From: CAZNYN01 sp964422205
GTDB taxonomy: Bacteria > Synergistota > Synergistia > Synergistales > Synergistaceae
Assembly (NCBI GenBank): GCA_964422205.1
Contig: CAYRAI010000007.1
Span: forward strand, 1 to 63,486
Direction: 5' to 3'
Length of the DNA: 63,486 nt
The notes under the pieces were generated by a model. The model was given only the letters and a program-made list of their open reading frames with translations, was not told the DNA's origin and made no database searches. Of the stretch, positions 33,127-41,964 are shown in pieces. The first letter of the stretch is position 1. The number at the start of each line of letters is the position of its first letter. A program made the position numbers and the translations under genes.

Positions 33127-34479
33127 TTAGAATACGCCTTCCGCCTTCATCTCTTTGAGGGCGTCTTCAACAATATTAAGAGCCTCGGCAAAGTTCTCTT
33201 TTGTATGCTGCAGGCAGGGGCAGTGGTGCAGTCCGTTTGATGAGGTGACATAAAGCCCCTTACAGAGCAGCTTTGTTGCGAAGAGGTGGTACTTATCCTT
33301 ATCCGCATATTCAGCGTAGTCTCTGACATCATTTATTGCCTCTTTATCGGTGAAGTAGTACTGGAGCATAGGGCCGTGTCCCTGTACTATGACAGGTATA
33401 TCCAGCTCGCTTATAATCTTTCTTGAACCGGATATAAGCATTTCCCCAAGTTCATGGATATGCCTGTATCCCGCAAAATTGTCCTTTGTCATTTCTGTCA
33501 TATTGACATAGCAGACTTCCATCTGCAGTCTTGCCGAGTTGAAAGTTCCGTAGCTGAGTGCCTTTCCCCACTGCATCTCCTGCATATACTCTTCTCTTCC
33601 TGTAATGGCCGAGACAGGCAGCCCTGCGCCCAGAGCTTTTCCGAAAGTCGATATGTCGGGATTGAGCCCGGCCATATCCTGGTAGCAGCCGTTTCCGTAT
33701 CTAAAACCTGTAACGACCTCGTCCAAAATGAAGAGGACGTCATTTTCCTTGGCGATTCTCTGAAGACCTTCCAAGTATCCCTTCTTGGGAAGTATGACTC
33801 CGACATTAGCCATAATAGGTTCTGTAATTATTGCTGCAAGTTCGTGTCTGTGGGTTTTAACTGTTTTTTCCAGTATCTCAAGGTCATTCCAAGGGCATAT
33901 CACAAGATTTTCAATGTGCTCATGCGGAATTCCAGAACCCTCTACCATCATTACAGGGTCGCTCTTTGCTCCCATTGTATCGACGGGACGGGCGTGGCAA
34001 TTAGCGAGAAGCCCGTCATACCAGCCATGGTATTGGCCTTCAAACTTGAGAATCTTCTTCTTTCCTGTCACTGCGCGGGCAAGGCGAACAGCCATCATTA
34101 CGGCTTCAGTTCCTGTATTGCCGAAACGGACTTTGTCCGCGTTCTTTATCATGCTCAGAAACTTTTCGCCGCACTTAACTTCTATCTCTGTGCATGATGC
34201 GAAATGTGAGCCGCCCTGTATAGCCCTTGATACTGTCTCGACAATTTTCGGGTGAGCATGGCCCATAATATTTGCGCTGAAACCAAGCATTAAGTCTATA
34301 TATGAATTTCCGTCGGCATCAAAAACCCTTCCGCCCTTTCCATCCTGAATGTAAATGGGGTATGGCTTGCAGGATGCTATGCCGCGTGAGGGTGAGTTTG
34401 CTCCTTCGACAAATACCTTCATTCCTCTATCAAACAGCTGCTTGGACTTTACATTTCTTTGTTCAAATAATTCGTACAT
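33127..34479 (-). CDS. Class III PLP-dependent aminotransferase / aminomutase family protein
   Basis: 450 residues. Landmarks: GGRVFDADGNSYIDLMLGFSANIMGHAHP, NTGTEAVMMAVRLARA, QYHGWYDG, ILDEVVTGFR, and the PLP lysine K281 in PDISTFGKALGAGLPVSAI. It is close to the glutamate-1-semialdehyde aminomutase branch, which also contains amino-acid racemases, epimerases and transaminases. Its promoter (34544-34572) and operator match those of the dehydrogenase at 28837, so a catabolic role under the GntR regulator is more likely than heme synthesis. GGAGGAAT precedes the ATG. Confidence 0.8.
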   Translation of the reverse strand: MYELFEQRNVKSKQLFDRGMKVFVEGANSPSRGIASCKPYPIYIQDGKGGRVFDADGNSYIDLMLGFSANIMGHAHPKIVETVSRAIQGGSHFASCTEIEVKCGEKFLSMIKNADKVRFGNTGTEAVMMAVRLARAVTGKKKILKFEGQYHGWYDGLLANCHARPVDTMGAKSDPVMMVEGSGIPHEHIENLVICPWNDLEILEKTVKTHRHELAAIITEPIMANVGVILPKKGYLEGLQRIAKENDVLFILDEVVTGFRYGNGCYQDMAGLNPDISTFGKALGAGLPVSAITGREEYMQEMQWGKALSYGTFNSARLQMEVCYVNMTEMTKDNFAGYRHIHELGEMLISGSRKIISELDIPVIVQGHGPMLQYYFTDKEAINDVRDYAEYADKDKYHLFATKLLCKGLYVTSSNGLHHCPCLQHTKENFAEALNIVEDALKEMKAEGVF

Positions 34480-34514
34480 TTTTTATTCCTCCTATATATC
34501 TAACAAGGGATTGT

Positions 34515-34541
34515 GTAGTACATGTACTTCGTGTAGTACAC
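34515..34541 (-). promoter_or_regulatory. Operator-like site, copy 2
   Basis: It sits two bases downstream of the -10 at 34544-34549 (minus strand). Within it AGTACATGTACT (34517-34528) is a perfect palindrome, and the 10-mer GTGTAGTACA occurs twice, 18 bases apart (34513-34522 and 34531-34540). Read on the minus strand it is 22/27 identical to 28755-28781. Confidence 0.62.
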
Positions 34542-34543
34542 TA

Positions 34544-34572
34544 TTTATATACCCTTTCTATTTCATTGTCAA
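34544..34572 (-). promoter_or_regulatory. Sigma-70 promoter of the aminotransferase gene
   Basis: Minus-strand TTGACA (34572-34567), 17 bases, TATAAA (34549-34544). Confidence 0.78.
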
Positions 34573-34799
34573 TACACATGGAGGATATACCTCATCACAA
34601 GAGCTTTATCTGGGAAGACACTTCGACATTTTGAGCAGTGCTGCCGCCGCCTCCATTTTGCACCATATAAAGTTTCCGCATCATAAAAAGATGTATTTAA
34701 AAAAGACAGTAAAAATCCGTCTGTAAAAGTCTACGCTTTTTGTAACCGTTTTTAAAATAGACAGATATTTTTTAATATAAAGCGTCTGGCTTATATCTA

Positions 34800-34827
34800 T
34801 TGACACTCGGGATAATTACTAGATAAT
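34800..34827 (+). promoter_or_regulatory. Sigma-70 promoter of the GntR regulator gene
   Basis: TTGACA (34800-34805), 16 bases, GATAAT (34822-34827). A short AGAGTACGTA sequence about six bases downstream partly resembles the operator core, so weak autoregulation is possible. The rest of 34573-34799 shows nothing I can assign. Confidence 0.6.
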
Positions 34828-34912
34828 ATCAAGAGTACGTATTTTACCTCGGCTCATTACGAAGGCCTCGGTAGGCAGAGTGCATAATCTTTATATAGGG
34901 AGGCGGCTTTAC

Positions 34913-35554
34913 TTGAGTGAGGATTATCAGACAATGGGCTGTACCGCTGTAGACTGTATCTACTCCGGGATAAGAAAGAAAATTATATCCAAAGAATTAG
35001 AAAAAGGCCAAAGGCTGGCGGAGACGGCGATTGCCAAAGAGTTCAACGTAAGCAGAACCCCTGTGAGGGAGGCAATAAGGCGCTTGGCAAATGACGGACT
35101 CGTAAATATCGTGCCGGGCTGGGGAGCGCACCTGGTTTCCCCCACAAAAGAAGAAGTTATTGACACAAGTATGATGCGGCAGGTGCTGGAAGAGATTGCC
35201 ATTAAAAAGGCAGTTCAATATGTTACCCCTGTTCATATATACAAACTGCAGGAGCAGATTATCCTTGAGCAAAAAGCGGCAGAAGAGGGCGACGTAGACG
35301 CTTATATTGCGGCAAACAACAACTTCCACTTGGTAATAGCGGAAGCGGCTGGAAGCAAAACTCTCTTTGAACTGCTTGAGCATGTGCTGTCAAAAGTAGT
35401 AACACACCTGCTCTTCTTTGATGATTCTCTATTCAAATTTGACACAAATCCGGCCCTTAACCAGCATAAAAAGATAGTTAAGGCGTTGGAAGCCAAAGAT
35501 ATGGATCTGTGTGTCAGCTTAATAAAACAGGACATATACCCCTGGGGCATTTAG
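34913..35554 (+). CDS. GntR-family regulator with FCD ligand-binding domain
   Basis: 213 residues from TTG 34913, after GGGAGGCGG. The N-terminal winged helix is typical of the FadR subgroup: IRKKIISKELEKGQRLAETAIAKEFNVSRTPVREAIRRLANDGLV. The helical C-terminal FCD domain holds NNNFHLVIAEAAGSKTLFELL and QHKKIVKALEAKD, which contain candidate metal/ligand histidines. FCD regulators bind carboxylates or amino acids. It is divergent from the aminotransferase gene and is the natural candidate to bind the two shared operators. Confidence 0.86.
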   Translation: MSEDYQTMGCTAVDCIYSGIRKKIISKELEKGQRLAETAIAKEFNVSRTPVREAIRRLANDGLVNIVPGWGAHLVSPTKEEVIDTSMMRQVLEEIAIKKAVQYVTPVHIYKLQEQIILEQKAAEEGDVDAYIAANNNFHLVIAEAAGSKTLFELLEHVLSKVVTHLLFFDDSLFKFDTNPALNQHKKIVKALEAKDMDLCVSLIKQDIYPWGI

Positions 35555-35732
35555 CTCATAACGTTTCATAATTTTTGCCGCAGCGAGAGTATGTTTCCGC
35601 ATTCGCTGTGTAAGAAAAATTATCTTGGCATCAATAATCGGGGACGCAGAGATCTCATAATATTGTGCATGAAATAACGCAGAATATGCAAAAAATGTTG
35701 GAAAGCCGATGCCATAACTATTTACACGCAGA

Positions 35733-35774
35733 CAAAAATAGAGCCTCTCGGCGCACGGAATCCGAGAGGCTCTA
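35733..35774 (-). terminator. Terminator downstream of tRNA-Ala
   Basis: Thirteen-pair stem TAGAGCCTCTCGG (35739-35751) / CCGAGAGGCTCTA (35762-35774). On the minus strand it is followed by TTTTTGTC. It could also slow transcription from the GntR gene. Confidence 0.8.
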
Positions 35775-35801
35775 AACTATTGCTATCACAGTGCTTTTAA
35801 A

Positions 35802-35876
35802 TGGTGGAGCTGAGGCGATTTGAACGCCCGACCCCTTCCGTGCGAGGGAAGTGCTCTCCCGCTGAGCTACAGCCCC
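35802..35876 (-). tRNA. tRNA-Ala (anticodon CGC)
   Basis: A 75-base cloverleaf on the minus strand. Acceptor stem GGGGCTG/CAGCTCC, D arm GCTC/GAGC, anticodon stem CTTCC/GGAAG with loop CTCGCAC (anticodon CGC), T arm GGGCG/CGCCT with loop TTCAAAT, and an encoded CCA end. Confidence 0.93.
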
Positions 35877-35948
35877 ATTCTGTCAGCACGAAAGCTATTT
35901 TACCATTTCACACATCATTGTCAACAGGCAGCTCAAAAAGTACCTAGT

Positions 35949-37187
35949 TTAGCGGGATTCAAGCATCTTTCTGCTTGTGTTGCTTGCATATATCAGTCCT
36001 ATAATTGCCAGTATATTTATCGCAGCGCAAAGATACCATGCATATGTATATGTTCCTGTTTTGTCATAGAAGAACGCTATAGTTGGGCTTCCAAGAGCCA
36101 TTCCGCCCTGAAGGAAGAAGTTTGTCATGCCGTAAACCTCTCCGTACTTTTTCGCTCCGAATAGTCTGCTTGTAAGTACGGGGGGTGTTACTGTTCCGCT
36201 GCATGTTCCGAATCCGTGAAGCAGAATAAATGCCAAATAAAACGGTGCGGCTTTTACATTGAGAAGAGCGAGAGTTGCCAGAACCATTGTCGCACAGCCG
36301 AGCATTATTCCCGCTTTAGAGCCCTTTGCGTCATAGACGGAACCCAATATTATCTTTCCTGCTATTGCAATGCCGAGGTAGGCAGATACTGCCGCCGCCG
36401 CCTTTGTGGGGCTAAGCTGGTCGCTTATGTAGGCAGGGGCCTGAAGAAGGACTGCCCCTCCCGAGAAGCCTACCATTGCAATGCTTGCCATGTAAATCCA
36501 GAACATAGGATGTGACTTTAATTCGGAGACTCCCATTCCGAGGTCTCCCACGGGAGCTTTGCCCGCTTTGAGCTCTTTGCCGAATCCGTAAGGATTGAGT
36601 CCCATATCCTGAGGCCTCTTGCGGATAAAGACTATAACCAAGGGGAGTACGACTGCTATGACAAGAGCTGCAAGAACTTGGTATGCGAAGCGCCATCCGT
36701 GCTCAAGTATCATTTTGTTTATGATGGGGCTCATGATCATTCCGCCGAGTCCAGTGCCTGCAAGAGCTATGCTCATAGCCAGACCCTGTTTTTCTATAAA
36801 CCAGTTCTTTATTATTATGCTGAAGGCCATTAAGGACGCTCCGTTTATGGATATGCCTATAAGCAGAGCAAAGGCGTAGAACATGGGGAGGGATGTCGAT
36901 ATTGAATATCCCAAGAATCCTGCAGCTATACCGACAACAGAGAGACCGACTACAACTTTAACATTTTTGTGCTCCATCCAGCGTCCGACAAAGGGTGACA
37001 TAAACATTGCCGTAATGGATACTATGCTTCCGCAAAGGGCAAAGGCTGAACGTTCAAATCCCAGGTCGGAAGACACCGGCTTAAGAAAGAGACTGAAGCA
37101 AGTGATCGGCAGAGTCCACATTAAGGCAAGCGATATAATGGCAATGACAACTATTTTCCATCCGTAGAACATTTTTTCTTCTTTCAT
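35949..37187 (-). CDS. MFS transporter, oxalate/formate-antiporter (OFA)-like
   Basis: 412 residues, twelve membrane segments. The start ATG 37187 follows GGAGGTG. The N-terminal MFYGWKIVVIAIISLALMW and SPFVGRWMEHKN loop are typical of OFA-like carriers, and a charged IRKRPQDMGLNP linker divides the two halves. It is the last gene of an operon behind two M20 amidohydrolases, so it may carry their substrate or product across the membrane. The substrate is unknown. Confidence 0.82.
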   Translation of the reverse strand: MKEEKMFYGWKIVVIAIISLALMWTLPITCFSLFLKPVSSDLGFERSAFALCGSIVSITAMFMSPFVGRWMEHKNVKVVVGLSVVGIAAGFLGYSISTSLPMFYAFALLIGISINGASLMAFSIIIKNWFIEKQGLAMSIALAGTGLGGMIMSPIINKMILEHGWRFAYQVLAALVIAVVLPLVIVFIRKRPQDMGLNPYGFGKELKAGKAPVGDLGMGVSELKSHPMFWIYMASIAMVGFSGGAVLLQAPAYISDQLSPTKAAAAVSAYLGIAIAGKIILGSVYDAKGSKAGIMLGCATMVLATLALLNVKAAPFYLAFILLHGFGTCSGTVTPPVLTSRLFGAKKYGEVYGMTNFFLQGGMALGSPTIAFFYDKTGTYTYAWYLCAAINILAIIGLIYASNTSRKMLESR

Positions 37188-37207
37188 TTTCTGCACCTCC
37201 GATAAAA

Positions 37208-38383
37208 TTAAGAATGGCTTTCCAGCCACTTGACCGCGCACTCGGCGTATATTGCGCTTCCAACAGGAAATATATCCTCATTAAAAAGTATCCCGGGATG
37301 ATGCGGAGCCGTTATTGTCTCTTTGCCGGGGAAATCCGCTCCCAGTGTGAAGTAGGTGCTTGGCACTCTTTGAGCAATCAGAGCAAAGTCTTCGGATCCC
37401 TGAAGCCTTTGTATCTCGGTGGGGGAGACATGCTCTGCCAACCTCTCTTTTACGTGTGATACGAGTTCTTTTGTTGTGCCTTCGTCGCAGATGCATGGAG
37501 GTACTTGGTACATAAACGAAACTTCTGCGCTTCCTCTGAAAGTTTTTGCTACGCTTTCGGATATTTCGCAGAGCCTCTTTATAAGAAATTCTCTTACGGA
37601 AGCAGAAAATGTTCTTATCGTTCCTCTCATTACGGCGCTTTGAGGAATGATATTCGCTGCTTCGCCCGCATGTATGCTTCCTATTGTTAAAAGTGCCTGC
37701 TCATTTGAGTCTGTCTCGCGCGAAATAAGCTCCTGCAGCGCCGTGTGTATATGCACCGCGATGTTTATCGGGTCTACGCCTTTGTAAGATTGAGCTCCGT
37801 GGCAGCCTTTGCCTGTTACCGCTATTTCAAAGCCGTCAACCGATGCCATCATCTCTCCCGTTTTGTAGCCGACAGTGCCGAAGGGAAACATGGGAAATAC
37901 GTGCATTGCCATAGCTGCGTCCACCTTCGGATTTTCAAGCACACCGTCTTCTATCATTGAAAGCGAGCCTGCAAATATCTCTTCTCCCGGCTGGAACATG
38001 AGTTTAACCGTACCTTTTAAATCTTTTTCATTCTCTTTTAATATTTTTGCTGCACCGAGAAGTATGGCTGTGTGAGCGTCGTGTCCGCAGGTGTGAGCTT
38101 TGCCGGGAATTTCAGACGAGAAGGGAAGTCCGCTGGTTTCGTCCATAGGGAGTGCGTCCATATCAGCTCTTAGCAGGAAAACTTTTCCCGGGTTTCCGAC
38201 AACAGCGGTTATTCCCGACTTTCCGCACTTTTTAGGCTCATAGCCCATCTCGGTAAGTCTGCCCATTACATATGAAACTGTTTCATGAAGCTCCATGCCG
38301 ACTTCGGGGCGGCGATGCAGATGCCGTCTGTCGGCAATGATATCATCTTTAAGTTCATATGCGCGCATTGCAATAGTCTTCAT
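37208..38383 (-). CDS. M20-family amidohydrolase, copy 1
   Basis: 391 residues, M20D (aminoacylase/IAA-amino acid hydrolase-like). Metal ligands are visible: HTCGHD at residues 97-102, then the QPGEE glutamates, HVFPMFPFGTVG and, near the end, GADFPGKETITAPHHPGI. The middle domain is the dimerisation insertion. It hydrolyses N-acyl or aminobenzoyl amino acids. It is a paralogue of the next upstream gene and is separated from it by about 20 bases. Confidence 0.9.
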   Translation of the reverse strand: MKTIAMRAYELKDDIIADRRHLHRRPEVGMELHETVSYVMGRLTEMGYEPKKCGKSGITAVVGNPGKVFLLRADMDALPMDETSGLPFSSEIPGKAHTCGHDAHTAILLGAAKILKENEKDLKGTVKLMFQPGEEIFAGSLSMIEDGVLENPKVDAAMAMHVFPMFPFGTVGYKTGEMMASVDGFEIAVTGKGCHGAQSYKGVDPINIAVHIHTALQELISRETDSNEQALLTIGSIHAGEAANIIPQSAVMRGTIRTFSASVREFLIKRLCEISESVAKTFRGSAEVSFMYQVPPCICDEGTTKELVSHVKERLAEHVSPTEIQRLQGSEDFALIAQRVPSTYFTLGADFPGKETITAPHHPGILFNEDIFPVGSAIYAECAVKWLESHS

Positions 38384-38402
38384 TGCATAACCTCAGACAA
38401 AA

Positions 38403-39572
38403 TTAAGAATGATTTTTCAGCCAGTTAAATGCGCACTGTGCGTGAATCGCGGCTCCGAGGGGCAGTACATCTTCGCTGAAGACAACTCCCGGATTGTGGT
38501 GCGGATAGGAATTTCCCTGTGTCTTTGCACAGAGCATAAAGTAAACGGAAGGGACTCTTTCAGTAATAAATCCAAAATCATCCGAAGGTGTTATTTTGTA
38601 GTTCGGAAGCCTGTAAAAATCGTAGCCCATATGCTCCGTGTAGCCCAGCATTTCCGACAGCATCTCCGCATCGATAACAGCCGCAGGTATTGCGGAAAGA
38701 ACTTCTATTTCGGCGGAAGCTCCCATTGCCTGAGCTGTGCCAGTTGTTATCTCTCTTATTCTTCGGTTCAGCTTTTCTCTGAGCTCTTTGTCATATGTGC
38801 GCAGTGTGCCCTGCAAAACAGCTTTGTCAGGAATTATATTGTTATTGACTCCGGCGGAGAATTGTCCAATTGTCAGAACGGCAGGAACGAGGGGCGGAAC
38901 TTCTCTTGATATAAGTCCCTGAAATGCCTGATAAATATGAAGCCCGACATTTATCGGGTCTATGCCCAAGTGCGGCATGGCTCCGTGTGAGGCTTTTCCC
39001 TGTATCGTTATTTTAAAACCGTCGCATGATGACGTCATTCCGCCTGAGCAGAAGCATATTCCTCCAGCAGGCCCGTCGAGCATGACATGTATCGCCATGG
39101 CTGCGTCGACCTTCGGATTTTCAAGTATTCCCGCTTCAATCATGCTCATCGAGCCCTTAAAGCACTCCTCCGCAGGCTGAAACATAAGCTTTACAGTTCC
39201 GCACAGCTCGCTCTGGCGCTCTTTCAGCAGGCGTGCTGCAGCAAGCAGCATGGCTGTGTGCATGTCATGTCCGCAGGTGTGTGCGTCATTTGTTATGCTC
39301 TTAAATGGAAGGTCATTGTTTTCCTCCATTGGCAGTGCATCCATATCGGCTCTCAAAAGGATAGTCTTTCCCTTTTTGCCTCCGACAATGTTTGCGGTTA
39401 CGCCCGATTCTATTATCAGCTCGGGTTCAAGACCTATTTTTTCAAGATAATTTTTTACGAACTCTGTCGTCTTTGGCAGTACAAGCCCTGATTCGGCGTT
39501 CTGATGTATCCAGCGCCTGTTGTCGACCGTCTCTTGATTGATTTCTTGTGCGCGGTTCAGAAAATCTTCCAT
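38403..39572 (-). CDS. M20-family amidohydrolase, copy 2
   Basis: 389 residues and the same family. It shares AHTCGHDMHTAM (C100, H102), QPAEECFKGSMSMIEAG, HVMLDGPAGG and a C-terminal HHNPGVVFSEDVLPLGAAIHA. First gene of the M20-M20-MFS operon. A short AAAGAC-type repeat lies in its upstream region. The two paralogues probably divide a range of acylated amino acids. Confidence 0.9.
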   Translation of the reverse strand: MEDFLNRAQEINQETVDNRRWIHQNAESGLVLPKTTEFVKNYLEKIGLEPELIIESGVTANIVGGKKGKTILLRADMDALPMEENNDLPFKSITNDAHTCGHDMHTAMLLAAARLLKERQSELCGTVKLMFQPAEECFKGSMSMIEAGILENPKVDAAMAIHVMLDGPAGGICFCSGGMTSSCDGFKITIQGKASHGAMPHLGIDPINVGLHIYQAFQGLISREVPPLVPAVLTIGQFSAGVNNNIIPDKAVLQGTLRTYDKELREKLNRRIREITTGTAQAMGASAEIEVLSAIPAAVIDAEMLSEMLGYTEHMGYDFYRLPNYKITPSDDFGFITERVPSVYFMLCAKTQGNSYPHHNPGVVFSEDVLPLGAAIHAQCAFNWLKNHS

Positions 39573-39596
39573 GTTCTATACCTCCGTCTCTCAGAA

Positions 39597-39801
39597 ATAT
39601 AAAGACTATATAAAGACTAGACGTATTATATTTGAAAAATGGTTGCGCGTCAACAACTTTGATTGTAAAATATTCACTGTTCATGATGGAAAAATTGCGC
39701 TAATAATGTTAATTTTTAAATGAATTTATGACATTACAGCTTGATATCTAAAAATTTTTTGCTCAGCAAGCTGCATATTTGTGATATAAAGACGTTTCTT
39801 T
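39597..39801. promoter_or_regulatory. AAAGAC repeats in the divergent control region
   Basis: Between the M20 operon and the regulator gene, AAAGAC occurs at 39601-39606 and 39612-39617, one helical turn apart, and as part of the palindrome AAAGA-CGTT-TCTTT at 39788-39801. The same word appears at 41209-41214 after the regulator gene. It is a candidate binding motif for the 39831 regulator. Confidence 0.4.
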
Positions 39802-39830
39802 AAATATTTTGAAAGTATGGTGAAAGTGCG

Positions 39831-41162
39831 ATGACAACAAAACTTGCTATAGTTATGACCTCTTATTTGAGATCGTTTGTAGAATCCACAATAAAGGAGC
39901 TTGGCAGCGAATACAATGTCTCTGTATATTTATATGAGCATTTCAGCGAGATAGGCGAGATTTATTCTTCCATTCCGGCTGATGTAAACGGTGTTTTGAC
40001 AAGCGGAATGTACCCTGCCCGGGCGATAAAACTGGCACATCCGGAGAGCGGCAAGGTTATCAAGCCTTTTAATACGGACGATGCCGGGTTTTATCATTTG
40101 ATCCTTCAGCTTCTGAATCATAATCGTTCTCTTGATTTTTCGCGCATTCACGCAGATTTTATCGACTTGCTCGGCATCGGCCTATATGATTATCTTTTTA
40201 ACGAGAGAAAGGTGACTTTTTCCGATGTTTTAGCAGAAAAGGTTGATGCAATGAATGAGGAAGAGCTTTACGCAATAGAGGATGAAGTTTATCAGAAACA
40301 CATCACTCTTTACAAAGAGGGCAAAACAGATTTTTCAATAACAAGATTTAGCAGTCTTGTGCCGCGCCTTCAGCGAGCGGGAGTGCCTGTGTACTTTGCT
40401 TACCCGACTCATGAATACATGGCCAATGTGATAAAAGAGGCGGCAAGAGAGACTCGTATTATGGAGATGGAAAATAATCTGCCCGCTGTCATTAATGTCG
40501 CCATACCTCCGGTCGGGGATGATATTTCTTCAGTCTTTGGCATGGAACGAAAGTTTGCGGCACTGCACGAACTTCTTATGGATTTTAACGTCTCATCTTC
40601 AATGGAATGTGTCCTTCAGAGGACTGTGTGGGGTTTTGAAGCTTTTACAAACAAAAAAACTTTGATCGAGGCGACCGATAATTTCTCTCTATGTCCGCTA
40701 GGGCATATGGCATCAAAAATGCTTGATTTCAGTATAAATATCGGCTACGGAATAGGACATTCTCTCAGCCAAGCCAGGATAAACGCTGGGAATGCCAAGC
40801 GTGAGTCAGAACATTGCGCTTCAGGATCGAGCTATCTTATCAACGAGCATAGCGAGTTAATAGGGCCTCTGGGCGATAAAGATGCTCTTGTCGTTACAAA
40901 AGCGGCATCCCCTCATGATTTTGAAGCTGCCAAGAGGGCAGGATTATCGCCCCTGACAGTGCAGAAAATACGAGCCGCAGTGGCAAAACAGCACAATGGG
41001 CGCATAACGGCTCAGCAACTTTCCGCCGTGCTTTCAATTACGAAGCGCAGTGCCAACAGATTTCTTAAAGCTCTGCATGAGGCAGGAGTAATTAAGTCGG
41101 TAGAAGAGAACCGCAGTACTACTAAAGGACGTCCTGAGAAAGTTTTTTGTTTCGCCGAGTAG
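39831..41162 (+). CDS. Sensor-type transcriptional regulator with C-terminal winged helix
   Basis: 443 residues. Residues 1 to about 130 resemble a PrpR-N-like sensor: a short beta-alpha fold followed by GVLTSGMYPARAIKLAH. Residues about 235-370 form a second domain I do not recognise. Residues about 370-443 are a winged helix (SPLTVQKIRAAVAKQHNGRITAQQLSAVLSITKRSANRFLKALHEAGVI). It is divergent from the M20 operon, so it probably controls it. No sigma-54 AAA domain is present. Confidence 0.6.
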   Translation: MTTKLAIVMTSYLRSFVESTIKELGSEYNVSVYLYEHFSEIGEIYSSIPADVNGVLTSGMYPARAIKLAHPESGKVIKPFNTDDAGFYHLILQLLNHNRSLDFSRIHADFIDLLGIGLYDYLFNERKVTFSDVLAEKVDAMNEEELYAIEDEVYQKHITLYKEGKTDFSITRFSSLVPRLQRAGVPVYFAYPTHEYMANVIKEAARETRIMEMENNLPAVINVAIPPVGDDISSVFGMERKFAALHELLMDFNVSSSMECVLQRTVWGFEAFTNKKTLIEATDNFSLCPLGHMASKMLDFSINIGYGIGHSLSQARINAGNAKRESEHCASGSSYLINEHSELIGPLGDKDALVVTKAASPHDFEAAKRAGLSPLTVQKIRAAVAKQHNGRITAQQLSAVLSITKRSANRFLKALHEAGVIKSVEENRSTTKGRPEKVFCFAE

Positions 41163-41243
41163 TGATGTCTTAAATGTATAAACGCTGCTATTCAGTATTT
41201 TGCTATTTAAAGACTATATAGAGAAATTATATTTTTTTTGATA

Positions 41244-41273
41244 TTGACTTTCATATAAAATATTTGCTATACT
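41244..41273 (+). promoter_or_regulatory. Promoter very close to the TRIC-family gene
   Basis: TTGACT (41244-41249), 18 bases, TATACT (41268-41273). The start codon is at 41284, so the message would have a leader of only a few bases. Confidence 0.5.
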
Positions 41274-41283
41274 GCGGGACATT

Positions 41284-41964
41284 ATGGAGACCTTAATTAA
41301 AATATTTGAATTTGTCGGTATATTTGCATTTGCCATATCAGGCTCGGTTGTGGCTATGCGAGAGCGCATGGATATTTTCGGAGTCTGCTGTGTGGCTTGC
41401 ATAAGCGCTCTCGGAGGGGGAGTGCTTCGTGATGTTGTTGCCGATTTGGGTGTTCCCGCATTCTTTTCAAGCTATCCTCCGGTAGTGACTGTTTTTGCCG
41501 CTGCTGCTATAGCACTTATATTCAGAGAGAGGCTTATACTGGGAACACCTTTTGTTCTGCTTGACGCTCTGGGGCTGTCTGTATTTGTAATATCCGCAGG
41601 TGTGAAGGGTATAGAGTCGGGGTATAGCTTCATGCTCTACATATTTGTATCAACGATAACAGGTGTCGGCGGTGGAATTTTACGCGACATTGTCTGCAAT
41701 AAAAAGCCCGATATTTTTCAGCGTGACATATACACTTTGGCCGGGATTTTAGGAGCTGTGATTCTCTGGATTATATATCCGCACACGGGACACCTTTTAT
41801 CAATGAGCCTCTCTATGTCCGTTATCATTATCGTGCGCATGGTCTGCTATTTTTACAATATAAATCTTCCTGCCGTACGGTACAGGCGCAAGGTGTGCAG
41901 GGATTATGTGGGAAATGTGCGCGAATGCGGCGACGAAAAGCTAAATTCGGAGAAAAAACAGTAA
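41284..41964 (+). CDS. TRIC/UPF0126 (YicG) family membrane protein
   Basis: 226 residues, seven membrane segments, built from two repeats each carrying a glycine-rich motif: GGGVLRDVVAD and GGGILRDIVCN. Members form trimeric cation channels; in bacteria a role in glycine or proton/potassium movement is suggested but not settled. It ends one base from the convergent polymerase gene. A basic tail (RYRRKVCRDY...KLNSEKKQ) extends into the cytoplasm. Confidence 0.85.
   Translation: METLIKIFEFVGIFAFAISGSVVAMRERMDIFGVCCVACISALGGGVLRDVVADLGVPAFFSSYPPVVTVFAAAAIALIFRERLILGTPFVLLDALGLSVFVISAGVKGIESGYSFMLYIFVSTITGVGGGILRDIVCNKKPDIFQRDIYTLAGILGAVILWIIYPHTGHLLSMSLSMSVIIIVRMVCYFYNINLPAVRYRRKVCRDYVGNVRECGDEKLNSEKKQ

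Noticed and set aside
33454..34197. Plus-strand 247-codon reading frame
   Set aside because: It lies wholly antisense to the aminotransferase gene and has no family-like sequence.
33127..34479. hemL (glutamate-1-semialdehyde aminomutase for heme)
   Set aside because: Similar fold, but its operator, neighbours and divergent active-site context suggest a catabolic aminotransferase or racemase branch.
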